64,000 bases of DNA, taken from assembly GCF_943193195.1 (NCBI RefSeq), contig NZ_CALPDG010000009.1, forward strand, positions 46,978-110,977. Reading direction: 5' to 3'. This document shows positions 1-8,118 of this stretch, piece by piece. Origin of the DNA: Mediterraneibacter agrestimuris (GTDB lineage: Bacteria; Bacillota; Clostridia; Lachnospirales; Lachnospiraceae). A program made the position numbers and the translations under genes. The notes beneath the pieces were generated by a model. That model worked only from the letters and a program-made list of their open reading frames with translations, was not told where the DNA came from and ran no database searches. Every line of letters starts with the position of its first letter. Position 1 is the stretch's first letter.

Positions 1-99
1 ATCCAGTATGGTGAACAGTTACTGCCATGCATGGAGCTGTACACCAACGTATCTTTTGAGAAGAATGTTTTAACAGGAGGGAACAGTGATGGATTGTAA
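1..99 (+). CDS. 3' end of an upstream gene, unidentified
   Basis: A reading frame is open from the window edge to a TAA at 97-99 and would overlap the next gene by about 11 bp, as expected for translationally coupled genes. Its 32 residues (ending LTGGNSDGL) are too few to recognise. A second frame is also open, to a TAA at 71-73, so the choice of frame is uncertain. It may be part of a glycoside-use operon with the GH3 enzyme that follows. Confidence 0.3.
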   Translation: MQYGEQLLPCMELYTNVSFEKNVLTGGNSDGL

Positions 100-2332
100 A
101 GCATTGGTAAAAAAGATGACACTAGAAGAAAAGGCAGGTATGTGTTCGGGAAAAGATTTCTGGAATACAAAGAAAGTGGAACGGCTGGAAATTCCGTCCG
201 TGATGGTCAGTGACGGTCCTCACGGGCTGCGCAAACAGGCGGGGGAAGGAGATCATCTGGGATTGAATGAAAGCATTGATGCAGTCTGTTTTCCGGCAGC
301 GTGTGCCACAGCATGCAGTTTTGACAGAGCGCTTATGTATGACATGGGAGTGACACTCGGAAAAGAATGTCAGGCAGAAAATGTATCGGTACTTCTCGGA
401 CCGGCAGTGAATATCAAACGGTCGCCGCTATGCGGAAGAAATTTTGAATATGTTTCGGAAGATCCCTATTTGGCGGGAGAGCTGTCTGCAAGTTATATTA
501 AAGGTGTACAGTCTCAAAATGTGGGTACCTCGATCAAGCACTTTGCTGCAAATAATCAGGAACATGAAAGAATGACAGGCTCTTCGGAAGTGGATGAACG
601 TACCTTGCGTGAAATTTATCTTGCCGGATTCGAGACAGCAATTAAAAAAGCAAAGCCGTGGACGGTGATGTGTTCTTATAACAAAATAAACGGAGTATTT
701 GCTTCGGAAAACAAAAGGCTGCTGCATGACATTTTAAAAAAAGAATGGGGATTTGAAGGATTTGTTGTATCAGACTGGGGCGCAGTGAATGATCGTGTAA
801 AAGGGATTGCGGCCGGACTGGAACTGGAGATGCCGGGGAGCAATGGGGTAAATGACGGAGAGATCGTCCGCGCTGTAAAAGAGGGGCGCCTTGATGAGGA
901 AGTACTTGATGAAGCTGTTGAACGTATTTTAAAAGTCATATATCAATATGCAGAAAATCGGCATGAAGAAGTGTATGACAGAGAGTCAGACCACAAAAAA
1001 GCAGTAGAAATTGCAAAGAAATGCATCGTACTTTTGAAAAATGAGGAGGTACTTCCGCTGAAGCAAGAAGAAAGAATTGCATTTATCGGAGGATTCGCAG
1101 AAGCGCCGAGATATCAGGGAGGCGGAAGTTCCCATATCAATTCTCATGAAGTGGTTTCGGCGGTGCAGCGTGTTGGAAAATATACAGAAGTAACCTATGC
1201 AGAAGGATTTACAACGGTGGGGGATGTAGAAGATGCTTCGCTTCAGGCAGAAGCCGTGCATGTGGCAGAGCAGGCAGACTGTGCGGTTATTTTTGCAGGA
1301 CTTCCGGATGTATTTGAATCCGAAGGTTATGACAGAACACATATGAGACTGCCGGACTGCCAAAATCATCTGATTGAAAAAATATGTGCAGTGCAAAAAC
1401 GGGTAGTGGTCGTACTGCACAATGGTTCACCGGTCGAGATGCCTTGGATTCATCAGGTGAAAGGTGTTGTAGAGGCATATCTTGGCGGAGAAGGAATTGG
1501 GGAAGCTATTGTTGATATTTTGTTTGGGGAGAGTAACCCATGCGGAAAGCTGGCGGAGACATTTCCAATTAGATTGGAAGATAATCCATCTTATTTGAAT
1601 TTTCCGGGAACAGGGAAAAAGGCGGAATATAAAGAGGGGATTTTTGTAGGATACCGTTATTATGACACAAAGAAAATGGAGGTTCTTTTCCCGTTTGGAC
1701 ATGGATTGAGCTATACGGCATTTTCTTACAGCAACTTGAAACTGGACAAAAATGAGATGAAAGATACTGAGATCTTACATGTATCGGTAGATGTCACAAA
1801 TACCGGAAGCTGCAAAGGAAAAGAAGTTATCCAGTTATATGTTAAGGATAAAACAAAGGTATCAGTCCGTCCGGAGAAAGAATTGAAGAATTTTGCAGTT
1901 GTAGAACTGGAACCGGGAGAGACAAGAACAGTTGAAATGCAGCTTGAGAAGCGTAGTTTTGCATGGTACGATGTGGAGCAAAAGGACTGGTATGCAGCAA
2001 CAGGAGAGTATGTGGTCGCAGTCGGAAAATCTTCGAGAGAAATTGTGCTGGAGGAACCAGTACGGATTATCAGTACGGTACAGAAACCTTTTGTAATTGA
2101 TGAAAATACCATGATAGGGGAATTGCTGGCGGATGAAAGAACGAGAGCATATACAAAAGAACATATAGTACCGTTGGCAGCTGGGTTTTCTCAGGCAAGC
2201 GGACCAGAATGGGATACGATGATGGAGGCAATGCTGAAATATATGCCTCTTCGTTCGTTAAGAAGCTTTGGATCGGCAGATAATACAACGATACAACAGC
2301 TGGCAGAAGAATTGCGGAGTTACTGTAATTAA
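89..2332 (+). CDS. Glycoside hydrolase family 3 beta-glycosidase
   Basis: A 747-residue GH3 enzyme that hydrolyses terminal beta-linked sugars (glucose or xylose) from oligosaccharides. There is no signal peptide, so it acts in the cytoplasm on imported sugars. The order is classical: an N-terminal TIM-barrel with SDGPHGLR, LLGPAVNIKRSPLCGRNFE and a KHFAANNQE loop, then the nucleophile aspartate in FVVSDWGAV (about residue 229), the alpha/beta sandwich, and a C-terminal fibronectin-III-like domain beginning near VTNTGSCKGKEVIQLYV. No PA14 insert is visible. ATG 89 is preferred because AGGAGG at 75-80 lies 8 nt upstream; the adjacent GTG at 86 is too close. The beta-sugar specificity cannot be assigned from sequence alone. 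Confidence 0.93.
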   Translation: MDCKALVKKMTLEEKAGMCSGKDFWNTKKVERLEIPSVMVSDGPHGLRKQAGEGDHLGLNESIDAVCFPAACATACSFDRALMYDMGVTLGKECQAENVSVLLGPAVNIKRSPLCGRNFEYVSEDPYLAGELSASYIKGVQSQNVGTSIKHFAANNQEHERMTGSSEVDERTLREIYLAGFETAIKKAKPWTVMCSYNKINGVFASENKRLLHDILKKEWGFEGFVVSDWGAVNDRVKGIAAGLELEMPGSNGVNDGEIVRAVKEGRLDEEVLDEAVERILKVIYQYAENRHEEVYDRESDHKKAVEIAKKCIVLLKNEEVLPLKQEERIAFIGGFAEAPRYQGGGSSHINSHEVVSAVQRVGKYTEVTYAEGFTTVGDVEDASLQAEAVHVAEQADCAVIFAGLPDVFESEGYDRTHMRLPDCQNHLIEKICAVQKRVVVVLHNGSPVEMPWIHQVKGVVEAYLGGEGIGEAIVDILFGESNPCGKLAETFPIRLEDNPSYLNFPGTGKKAEYKEGIFVGYRYYDTKKMEVLFPFGHGLSYTAFSYSNLKLDKNEMKDTEILHVSVDVTNTGSCKGKEVIQLYVKDKTKVSVRPEKELKNFAVVELEPGETRTVEMQLEKRSFAWYDVEQKDWYAATGEYVVAVGKSSREIVLEEPVRIISTVQKPFVIDENTMIGELLADERTRAYTKEHIVPLAAGFSQASGPEWDTMMEAMLKYMPLRSLRSFGSADNTTIQQLAEELRSYCN

Positions 2333-2367
2333 GGAACACACAGTGGATTTTAATTCATCGGGATTCA

Positions 2368-2396
2368 TTGCCATTCGAGATGAAACATGGTATATT
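2368..2396 (+). promoter_or_regulatory. Sigma-A type promoter for phosphoglucomutase
   Basis: TTGCCA (2368-2373) and TATATT (2391-2396) are separated by exactly 17 bp in the gap after the GH3 gene, about 80 bp before the phosphoglucomutase start. This suggests that gene has its own promoter. Called by eye only. Confidence 0.55.
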
Positions 2397-2474
2397 ATAG
2401 ATAGTTTTAGTGTTGTTATGGAGTATCAAAAGCACATGAACACAATAAACAAAAAAGAACAGGGAGTGGTAAAC

Positions 2475-4157
2475 ATGTATCAGGATGAGTACAGACGCTG
2501 GCTGGAAGCAGATTTGGAAGATGCAGATCTGAAACCAGAATTATCGAAAATCGAAGGGAATGATGAGGAAATCAAGGAGCGTTTTGCAGTAGCGCTGAAG
2601 TTCGGAACCGCGGGATTACGCGGTGTGCTTGGAGCAGGAACGAACCGTATGAATATTTACGTTGTACGTCAGGCAACACAGGGACTTGCAAACTGGGTAA
2701 AGACACAGGGCGGCAATCAGACAGTAGCGATCAGCTATGACAGCCGTCTGAAGAGTGATGTGTTTGCCAAGACAGCGGCAGGGGTTCTTGCAGCGAATGG
2801 AATTAATGTAAGAATCTATGATGCACTGATGCCGGTGCCGGCGCTTTCTTTTGCAACACGTTATTATGAGTGTAACGCAGGTATTATGGTAACTGCATCT
2901 CATAATCCGGCAAAGTACAATGGTTACAAGGCATATGGACCCGACGGCTGCCAGATGACAGATGATGCGGCTGCTATTGTATATGATGAGATTCAGAAGA
3001 CTGATGTCCTGACAGGCGCAAAATATATGTCCTTTGCAGAAGGCGTGGAGAAAGGTCTGATCCGTTTCGTGGGAGATGACTGTAAGAAGGCTCTTTATGA
3101 TGCCATTGAATCCCGTCAGGTTCGTCCGGGACTTTGTAAGACTGCCGGTCTGAAACTGGTATATAGTCCGCTGAATGGTGCGGGACTTGTTCCTGTTACA
3201 CAGATTTTGAAAGACATCGGAATTACAGATATAACGATTGTTCCGGATCAGGAATATCCGAACGGTTACTTTACAACCTGCAGTTATCCGAACCCTGAGA
3301 TTTTTGAAGCTCTGGAACAGGGATTGAATCTGGCAAAGGAAGTAGGCGCAGATTTGATGCTGGCTACAGACCCGGATGCAGACCGTGTCGGTATTGCGAT
3401 GAAGTGTCCGGATGGTTCATATGAACTGGTGAGCGGTAATGAAGTTGGCGTGCTGCTTCTGGACTATATCTGTGCAGGACGCATTGAAAAAGGAACTATG
3501 CCAAAACGGGCAGTTGCAGTGAAATCGATTGTATCTACGCCGCTTGCAGACGCAGTTGCAGAGCATTACGGCGTGGAGCTGAGAAATGTACTTACCGGGT
3601 TTAAGTGGATCGGAGATCAGATCGCACAGTTGGAAGCTGCCGGTGAAGTAGATAGATTCATCTTCGGATTTGAGGAAAGCTACGGATATCTGGCGGGACC
3701 GTATGTACGTGATAAGGATGCAGTGATCGGTTCTATGCTGATCTGTGAGATGGCAGCTTATTATAGAAGTATTGGAAGTTCACTGAAACAAAGAATGGAA
3801 GAGATTTATGCAGAGTATGGTCGTTATCTCAATAAGATTGACAGCTTTGAGTTCCCGGGATTGAGCGGAATGGATAAGATGGCGGGTATTATGCAGAATC
3901 TGCGTGAGAATCCGCTTGACGAGATTGCAGGATTGAAGGTAGCGCAGGTTATAGATTATCAGAAACCGGAAGAGACAGGACTTCCGTCAGCAAACGTACT
4001 TGTGTATAAGCTGGAAGGCGGTGCAACAGTAATTGTCCGTCCGTCAGGAACAGAGCCGAAGATCAAGATTTACTATACGACATTAGGAAAGGATCTGGCA
4101 GAGGCTCAGGCGCAGAAGGATAAGTTTGCAGAGGCTTTGAAACCGATCATGGCATAA
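2475..4157 (+). CDS. pgcA: Phospho-sugar mutase (phosphoglucomutase)
   Basis: A 560-residue alpha-D-phosphohexomutase interconverting glucose-6-phosphate and glucose-1-phosphate, which links glycolysis to UDP-glucose and envelope sugar synthesis. All four domain signatures are present: the phosphoserine loop TASHNPAKYNGYK (Ser about 142), the metal loop DPDADRVG, the sugar-binding loop GFEESYGYL, and the C-terminal phosphate-binding loop RPSGTEPKIKIY. The frame is open further upstream, but ATG 2475 has AGGGAG 8 nt before it and gives the normal family N-terminus (MYQDEYRRWL). Upstream start codons would put the promoter inside the gene. PgcA-type length fits; a phosphomannomutase role is possible. 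Confidence 0.93.
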   Translation: MYQDEYRRWLEADLEDADLKPELSKIEGNDEEIKERFAVALKFGTAGLRGVLGAGTNRMNIYVVRQATQGLANWVKTQGGNQTVAISYDSRLKSDVFAKTAAGVLAANGINVRIYDALMPVPALSFATRYYECNAGIMVTASHNPAKYNGYKAYGPDGCQMTDDAAAIVYDEIQKTDVLTGAKYMSFAEGVEKGLIRFVGDDCKKALYDAIESRQVRPGLCKTAGLKLVYSPLNGAGLVPVTQILKDIGITDITIVPDQEYPNGYFTTCSYPNPEIFEALEQGLNLAKEVGADLMLATDPDADRVGIAMKCPDGSYELVSGNEVGVLLLDYICAGRIEKGTMPKRAVAVKSIVSTPLADAVAEHYGVELRNVLTGFKWIGDQIAQLEAAGEVDRFIFGFEESYGYLAGPYVRDKDAVIGSMLICEMAAYYRSIGSSLKQRMEEIYAEYGRYLNKIDSFEFPGLSGMDKMAGIMQNLRENPLDEIAGLKVAQVIDYQKPEETGLPSANVLVYKLEGGATVIVRPSGTEPKIKIYYTTLGKDLAEAQAQKDKFAEALKPIMA

Positions 4158-4185
4158 TATGTGCAGGTCAAGAAGGACAAAATGA

Positions 4186-4222
4186 AAAAAGGGTGCGTGC
4201 AGATTGTACGTGCCCTTTTATG
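4186..4222 (+). terminator. Rho-independent terminator after pgcA
   Basis: GGGTGCGTGC (4192-4201) pairs with GTACGTGCCC (4208-4217), including three G-U pairs, and is followed by TTTT. The A-run before it pairs with the T-run, as in bidirectional terminators. Confidence 0.7.
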
Positions 4223-4275
4223 GTACCTATTTTATATGTTTTAGAAGGGTTGAATTCTTTATAAAGTGGGAAAAC

Positions 4276-4305
4276 TTTCAATTAGATGTTTTAGCACAAT
4301 AAAAT
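4276..4305 (+). promoter_or_regulatory. Weak candidate promoter for the isochorismatase-like gene
   Basis: TTTCAA (4276-4281) and TAAAAT (4300-4305) lie 18 bp apart, 30 bp before the next start codon. The region is AT-rich, so chance matches are likely. Confidence 0.3.
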
Positions 4306-4335
4306 TTTTTCTAAAAAGAGTAAAAGGGAGTAACC

Positions 4336-4872
4336 ATGTTTGAAATCACAGAAAAAGATTTATTGCTTGTCATAGACATGCAAAATGTCTACCTTCCTGA
4401 AAGTCCGTGGGGATGTGAGCGGATCAGGGAGGCGGCAGCATATATACAGTATATGATAGAGAGATTTCCCAAAGATCAATGTTGTTTTACAAGATTTCTG
4501 CCATCAGGAAATCCAGACGGTGTATGGAAAGAATATAATGATCAAAATCAGAAGATCAATAGAAATGGATGGATGAATGAGTATATCGAGGAACTAAAAC
4601 CATATATAACCCACGAAAATTTCTATACAAAATCAAAGTATTCCTGTTGCAAAAATGAAGAATTGAAGAAACGAATTGACATGTATGAACGTGTCTTTGT
4701 GACTGGAGTAGTAGCGGAATGCTGTGTGCTGTCAAGTGTTATGGATTTGATTGACCAAGGTAAAAAGGTGATGTATCTGACGGAAGGAATTGCCGGGGTT
4801 AGCAGGGAAAAAGAAGAAATGGTTATTAAGCTGCTGGAGGGAATGTCGCCGCTGCATATTAATTTTTGCTGA
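4336..4872 (+). CDS. Isochorismatase-like cysteine hydrolase
   Basis: A 178-residue cytoplasmic alpha/beta hydrolase of the isochorismatase/nicotinamidase superfamily. The Asp-Lys-Cys triad is visible: Asp14 in LLVIDMQNVY, a lysine in YTKSKYSC (residue 99 or 101), and Cys129 or Cys130 in TGVVAECCVLSSV, preceded by the expected small-residue turn. Family members act on amides such as nicotinamide, N-carbamoyl compounds or peptidyl amides; the substrate here is unknown. AAGGGAG upstream sets the start. It stands alone, after a terminator and before the selenium module, so its context gives no function. Confidence 0.8.
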   Translation: MFEITEKDLLLVIDMQNVYLPESPWGCERIREAAAYIQYMIERFPKDQCCFTRFLPSGNPDGVWKEYNDQNQKINRNGWMNEYIEELKPYITHENFYTKSKYSCCKNEELKKRIDMYERVFVTGVVAECCVLSSVMDLIDQGKKVMYLTEGIAGVSREKEEMVIKLLEGMSPLHINFC

Positions 4873-4885
4873 ATAATAACTTTAG

Positions 4886-4914
4886 TTGCGAAATCTTCTC
4901 CAACACGATAGAAT
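4886..4914 (+). promoter_or_regulatory. Promoter of the selenium module (yedF)
   Basis: TTGCGA (4886-4891) and TAGAAT (4909-4914) are separated by 17 bp, with yedF starting about 75 bp downstream after a small imperfect hairpin (TAGC...GCTA, about 4928-4957). A plausible sigma-A promoter. Confidence 0.5.
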
Positions 4915-4990
4915 ATATCTATAACTGTCTAGCAAGGCTTTACAATTACAGTAAGGCTAATGCCGGACAAGTGATAAGGAGGAAGTGATC

Positions 4991-5644
4991 ATGATTACAG
5001 TTAATGCAATAGGCGATGCGTGCCCAATTCCGGTAATTAAGACAAAAAAAGCAATCCAGACGCTGGCAGGGGCAGATACCATTGAAGTACTGGTGGATAA
5101 TGAGATTGCAGTGAAAAATGTATCCAAGATGGCAGAAGCAGAGGGAGGAGAGGTGAGTTTCAAGGAACTGTCAGAGGGAGGATACAAGGTGACAATTAAG
5201 ATATCTGCTGCTGATACACATAGAACAAATACAAAAGATACAGTAGGTGAAGCAGATGAAGCAGCTGCAGTGGTACAGGAGTTGTGCATGGAGGGAAGCA
5301 GTACATGTAAAAAAACAGTGGTAGTCATTGCGTCTGACCGAATGGGACAAGGTAATGACGAGTTGGGGAAAGTTCTGCTTAAGGGATTTATTTTTGCGGT
5401 GACACAGTTAGACGAGCTTCCAAGAGTGATGTTGTTCTATAATGGTGGTGCTGCGCTGACCTGCGAGGGTTCAGATTCGCTTGCGGATTTGAAGATTTTG
5501 GAAGAACAGGGGGTGGAGATCATGACCTGTGGAACGTGTCTGGACTACTATGGGTTAAAAGAAAAGCTTCAGATTGGAAGTATTACCAATATGTACAGTA
5601 TCGTGGAAACGATGAGTGGGGCAGATAAGGTGATCCGTCCATAA
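4991..5644 (+). CDS. yedF: Selenium metabolism protein YedF
   Basis: A 217-residue two-domain protein. Residues 1-75 are a TusA/SirA-like fold with the persulfide or selenide-carrying cysteine in DACPIPVIKTK. Residues 100-217 are a DsrE/F-like domain (VVVIASDRMGQGND...) ending in a CGTCLDYYGL cysteine pair. This arrangement matches the YedF family, which travels with selD and is thought to handle selenium or sulfur as a carrier; its exact chemistry is not established. ATG 4991 is preferred to GTG 4985 because AGGAGG at 4977-4982 is 8 nt upstream. It is followed at 155 bp by selD. Confidence 0.9.
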   Translation: MITVNAIGDACPIPVIKTKKAIQTLAGADTIEVLVDNEIAVKNVSKMAEAEGGEVSFKELSEGGYKVTIKISAADTHRTNTKDTVGEADEAAAVVQELCMEGSSTCKKTVVVIASDRMGQGNDELGKVLLKGFIFAVTQLDELPRVMLFYNGGAALTCEGSDSLADLKILEEQGVEIMTCGTCLDYYGLKEKLQIGSITNMYSIVETMSGADKVIRP

Positions 5645-5667
5645 ATTGATTGTAACTATTCAGTCAT

Positions 5668-5760
5668 GCGTCAATCTGCCAAGACGGACTGATAAGCTTG
5701 TAACAGTGCAGCCGAAAAGCTGAGCTGTTACATGAGCTTGGGAATAGTGATGATTGGCGC
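5668..5760. repeat. Long palindromic element before selD
   Basis: Nested inverted repeats: GCGTCAATC near 5669 pairs with GATTGGCGC near 5753, AAGCT with AGCTT, and the core GTAACAGTGCAGC (5700-5712) pairs with GCTGAGCTGTTAC (5719-5731). The core belongs to the dispersed GTAACAGTTCAGC family seen at about 33.6 and 59.5 kb. It lies in the yedF-selD spacer and could act as an RNA structure or be a miniature mobile element. Confidence 0.65.
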
Positions 5761-5799
5761 TTGGTAAGACAGAGATTACAGAAGGGAGACAGCACTTTT

Positions 5800-6846
5800 A
5801 TGAAAACAAGGGAAGAAATCCGCTTGACACAAATGAGCAGCACAGCCGGATGAGCGGCAAAAGTCGGTCCTGAGACCCTTGCCCAGGTTCTGGGTAAGCT
5901 GCCAAAATTCCAAGATGAAAATCTCTTGGTGGGACTGGAGACATCAGATGATGCCGCAGTCTACAAAATAACAGACGAAATCGCCATGATTCAGACGGTG
6001 GACTTTTTCACTCCGGTGGTGGATGATCCGTATACATTCGGGCAGATTGCCGCTGCCAACTCATTAAGCGATGTGTATGCTATGGGCGGAGAGCCGAAGA
6101 TCGCGTTGAATATCGCTGCATTTCCGAATTGTCTGGATACAGAAATTCTGGGCGAGATACTGCGTGGGGGTGCGGATAAGGTCAAAGAAGCCGGGGCAGT
6201 CCTTGTGGGCGGTCATACGATACAGGACAACGAGCCCAAATATGGTCTGAGCGTGTCCGGTTTTGTACACCCAGATAAGATATTCAAGAACTACGGCTGT
6301 AAGCCGGGGGAAGTATTGATACTGACCAAGCCGGTTGGAAGCGGAATCGTGAACACTGCAGTCAAGGCAGGTATGGCTTCTGACGAAGCGGTTGATGAGG
6401 TGATACGCGTGATGGCGTCACTTAATAAGACAGCCAAAGAAGTGATTCAGAACTATCCGGTGTCTGCATGTACGGATGTTACTGGATTTGGATTACTGGG
6501 GCATTGTACAGAAATGGCGTCGGCAAGTGCGGTTACGCTTGATATTTGTCCAAAGGATATTGCATGGATCACTGATGCGGATTCTTATGCCAAAATGGGA
6601 CTTGTTCCGGCAGGGGCATACCGGAACCGAGAACATTGTGAAGCTATGGTGGAGGTTGGAAATGCAGAAGAATTTGAACTGGATCTGCTGTATGATCCGC
6701 AGACCTCGGGAGGATTGTTGTTCAGTGTGGCAAAGGAGTATATGGACTCTATTTTGCAGGATTTTGAAGAATGTCATTTGGAAACAGCAGTGTCTGTGAT
6801 CGGAAAAGTTACTGAAGCCGGAGAGAAGTGGATCCGTCTGGTGTAA
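5800..6846 (+). CDS. selD: Selenide, water dikinase with in-frame TGA (selenocysteine) codon
   Basis: A 348-residue SelD, which makes selenophosphate from selenide and ATP. The true start is ATG 5800 (AAGGGAG at 5782-5788). Translation must read TGA 5851-5853 as selenocysteine (residue 18) in STAGUAAKVGP, exactly where SelD carries its catalytic Cys or Sec. A conventional gene call stops at that TGA and begins instead at GTG 5926, losing the N-terminal 42 residues. The rest is intact: a GLETSDDAAVY glycine-rich ATP-binding region, VDFFTPVVDDPY, ANSLSDVYAMGG, GGHTI and TDVTGFGLLGH. A hairpin of the right kind follows the TGA. The organism must therefore encode selA, selB and selC elsewhere; none is in this window. 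Confidence 0.93.
5854..5902 (+). promoter_or_regulatory. Candidate bacterial SECIS element in selD
   Basis: Just after the TGA, CTTGCCCAG (5878-5886) pairs along its full length with CTGGGTAAG (5890-5898), with one G-U pair, leaving a three-base GTT loop. GCGGC (5854-5858) can pair with GCTGC (5898-5902) at the base. The apical loop begins 33 nt after the TGA and has G at its first position, within the range usually quoted for bacterial SECIS elements read by SelB. The fold is by eye. Confidence 0.65.
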
Positions 6847-6917
6847 GAGACAGAATATTACAGGAAATATGAAAGCGTAATGGGGAAAATCATGTGGGAA
6901 GATAGGAGTAACAACAG

Positions 6918-7916
6918 ATGAATCTCAAGCAGTTGGAAGCATTTGTGCAGGTGGCTGAGAAGAAAAGTTTTTCTAAGGCGGCGAAAACATTGTTTTTGAC
7001 CCAGCCAACAGTCAGCGCACATATTTCCGGATTAGAGAAAGAACTGAATACAAGGCTTTTGATTCGTAACACAAAGGATGTAGAGCTTTCAAAAGAGGGA
7101 GAACGGCTGTATGAGTATGCCAAGCAGATTGTACTAATGACGGAACAGATCATACAGGATTTTGGACGGGAGCCGGATATAAATGAGCAGTCTTTTATTG
7201 CTATTGCGGCGTCTACAGTTCCGGCGCAATATCTGCTCCCGGAAATACTGGCGAAATTCCGTCAGAAATATCCGAAAGAACAATTTCATATTCAGGAAAG
7301 CGACAGCGCCGATGTAGTGGAGCAGGTTGCTTTACGCAATGTGGACATAGGATTTACAGGTACGGAACTGCCCAATAAATATTGTGAATTTGTGCCCTTC
7401 TATGAAGATGATCTGATTGTTATCACGCCGAACACAGAGCAGTTTCACAAACGAAAACATGGCGGCAGCGTTCTGGACTGGATTCGCAGTGAACCGCTGA
7501 TCATGCGGGAGGAAGGCTCTGGAACACGCAAAGAGACGATGAAGATTTTGCAGAATATGGGAATCAGTCTGAATGAACTGAATATTATTGCCAGTGTGGA
7601 GAATCCAGAGACGATCAAGCGTTCCGTGGGCAATGGAATGGGAATTTCCATTTTGTCGGCGCTGGCGGCACGGGACGCCGTGAGTAACGGCGCGGTACTT
7701 GGATTTTCACTTGGCTGCCAGACATGCGATAAAACAGCCAGGGGGACTGATTTGAGCTGCCAGACATACGACAAAAATGTCCAGTGGACGCTTTTTAGCG
7801 AAACGTTGGGAAAACGGCAGATTTATGTTGTATATAACAAAAGCTTTCATCTGAGTCCGGGGGCGGAACGGGTGCTAAAGATCATGAAGAAAATGTATCC
7901 GCAGATGAAGATTTAA
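6918..7916 (+). CDS. LysR-family regulator of the selenium module
   Basis: A 332-residue LysR-type regulator. The N-terminal winged helix-turn-helix is clear (LKQLEAFVQVAEKKSFSKAA, TQPTVSAHISGLEKEL, residues 3-42) and is followed by the effector-binding domain from about residue 90. It lies between selD and the desulfurase, as in selenium-metabolism-associated LysR regulators, so it probably controls this module. The odd part is residues 266-294, GCQTCDKT...SCQTYDKN, an insert of about 29 residues with a duplicated CQTxDK unit and three cysteines placed just before the last strand (LGKRQIYVVY); ordinary LysR proteins of about 300 residues lack it. TAGGAG 9 nt upstream fixes the start. Confidence 0.88.
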   Translation: MNLKQLEAFVQVAEKKSFSKAAKTLFLTQPTVSAHISGLEKELNTRLLIRNTKDVELSKEGERLYEYAKQIVLMTEQIIQDFGREPDINEQSFIAIAASTVPAQYLLPEILAKFRQKYPKEQFHIQESDSADVVEQVALRNVDIGFTGTELPNKYCEFVPFYEDDLIVITPNTEQFHKRKHGGSVLDWIRSEPLIMREEGSGTRKETMKILQNMGISLNELNIIASVENPETIKRSVGNGMGISILSALAARDAVSNGAVLGFSLGCQTCDKTARGTDLSCQTYDKNVQWTLFSETLGKRQIYVVYNKSFHLSPGAERVLKIMKKMYPQMKI

Positions 7917-7958
7917 AGAGAATGAAGAAAAACATCCATATATGTGGAGAACAATGAG

Positions 7959-7998
7959 AGGGCTATTTATAGAAAATATCTATAGATGGCCCTTTTTA
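7959..7998 (+). terminator. Strong terminator after the LysR gene
   Basis: AGGGCTATTTATAG (7959-7972) pairs over 14 bp with CTATAGATGGCCCT (7980-7993), with two G-U pairs, and runs into TTTTT. It separates yedF-selD-lysR from the desulfurase-yedE unit. Confidence 0.85.
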
Positions 7999-8118
7999 TT
8001 ATGTCTTTCAATTAGACGATATGGCAGTCAATAGTATATACTGTACAAAGAATCAAAAGAACAGCACAGGACTTTGTATTTGCTGGAAAGCTGAACTGTT
8101 ACGATCAAGAAGAACGGA

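Noticed and set aside
14..25. GAACAGTTACTG near the window start as a copy of the dispersed palindrome
   Set aside because: Only one short arm is present, with no matching partner, and it probably lies within coding sequence.
5800..5925. selD as a truncated gene or pseudogene beginning at GTG 5926
   Set aside because: The 42 residues upstream, read through TGA 5851-5853, restore the conserved SelD N-terminus with the active-site position filled by selenocysteine, and a ribosome site precedes ATG 5800.
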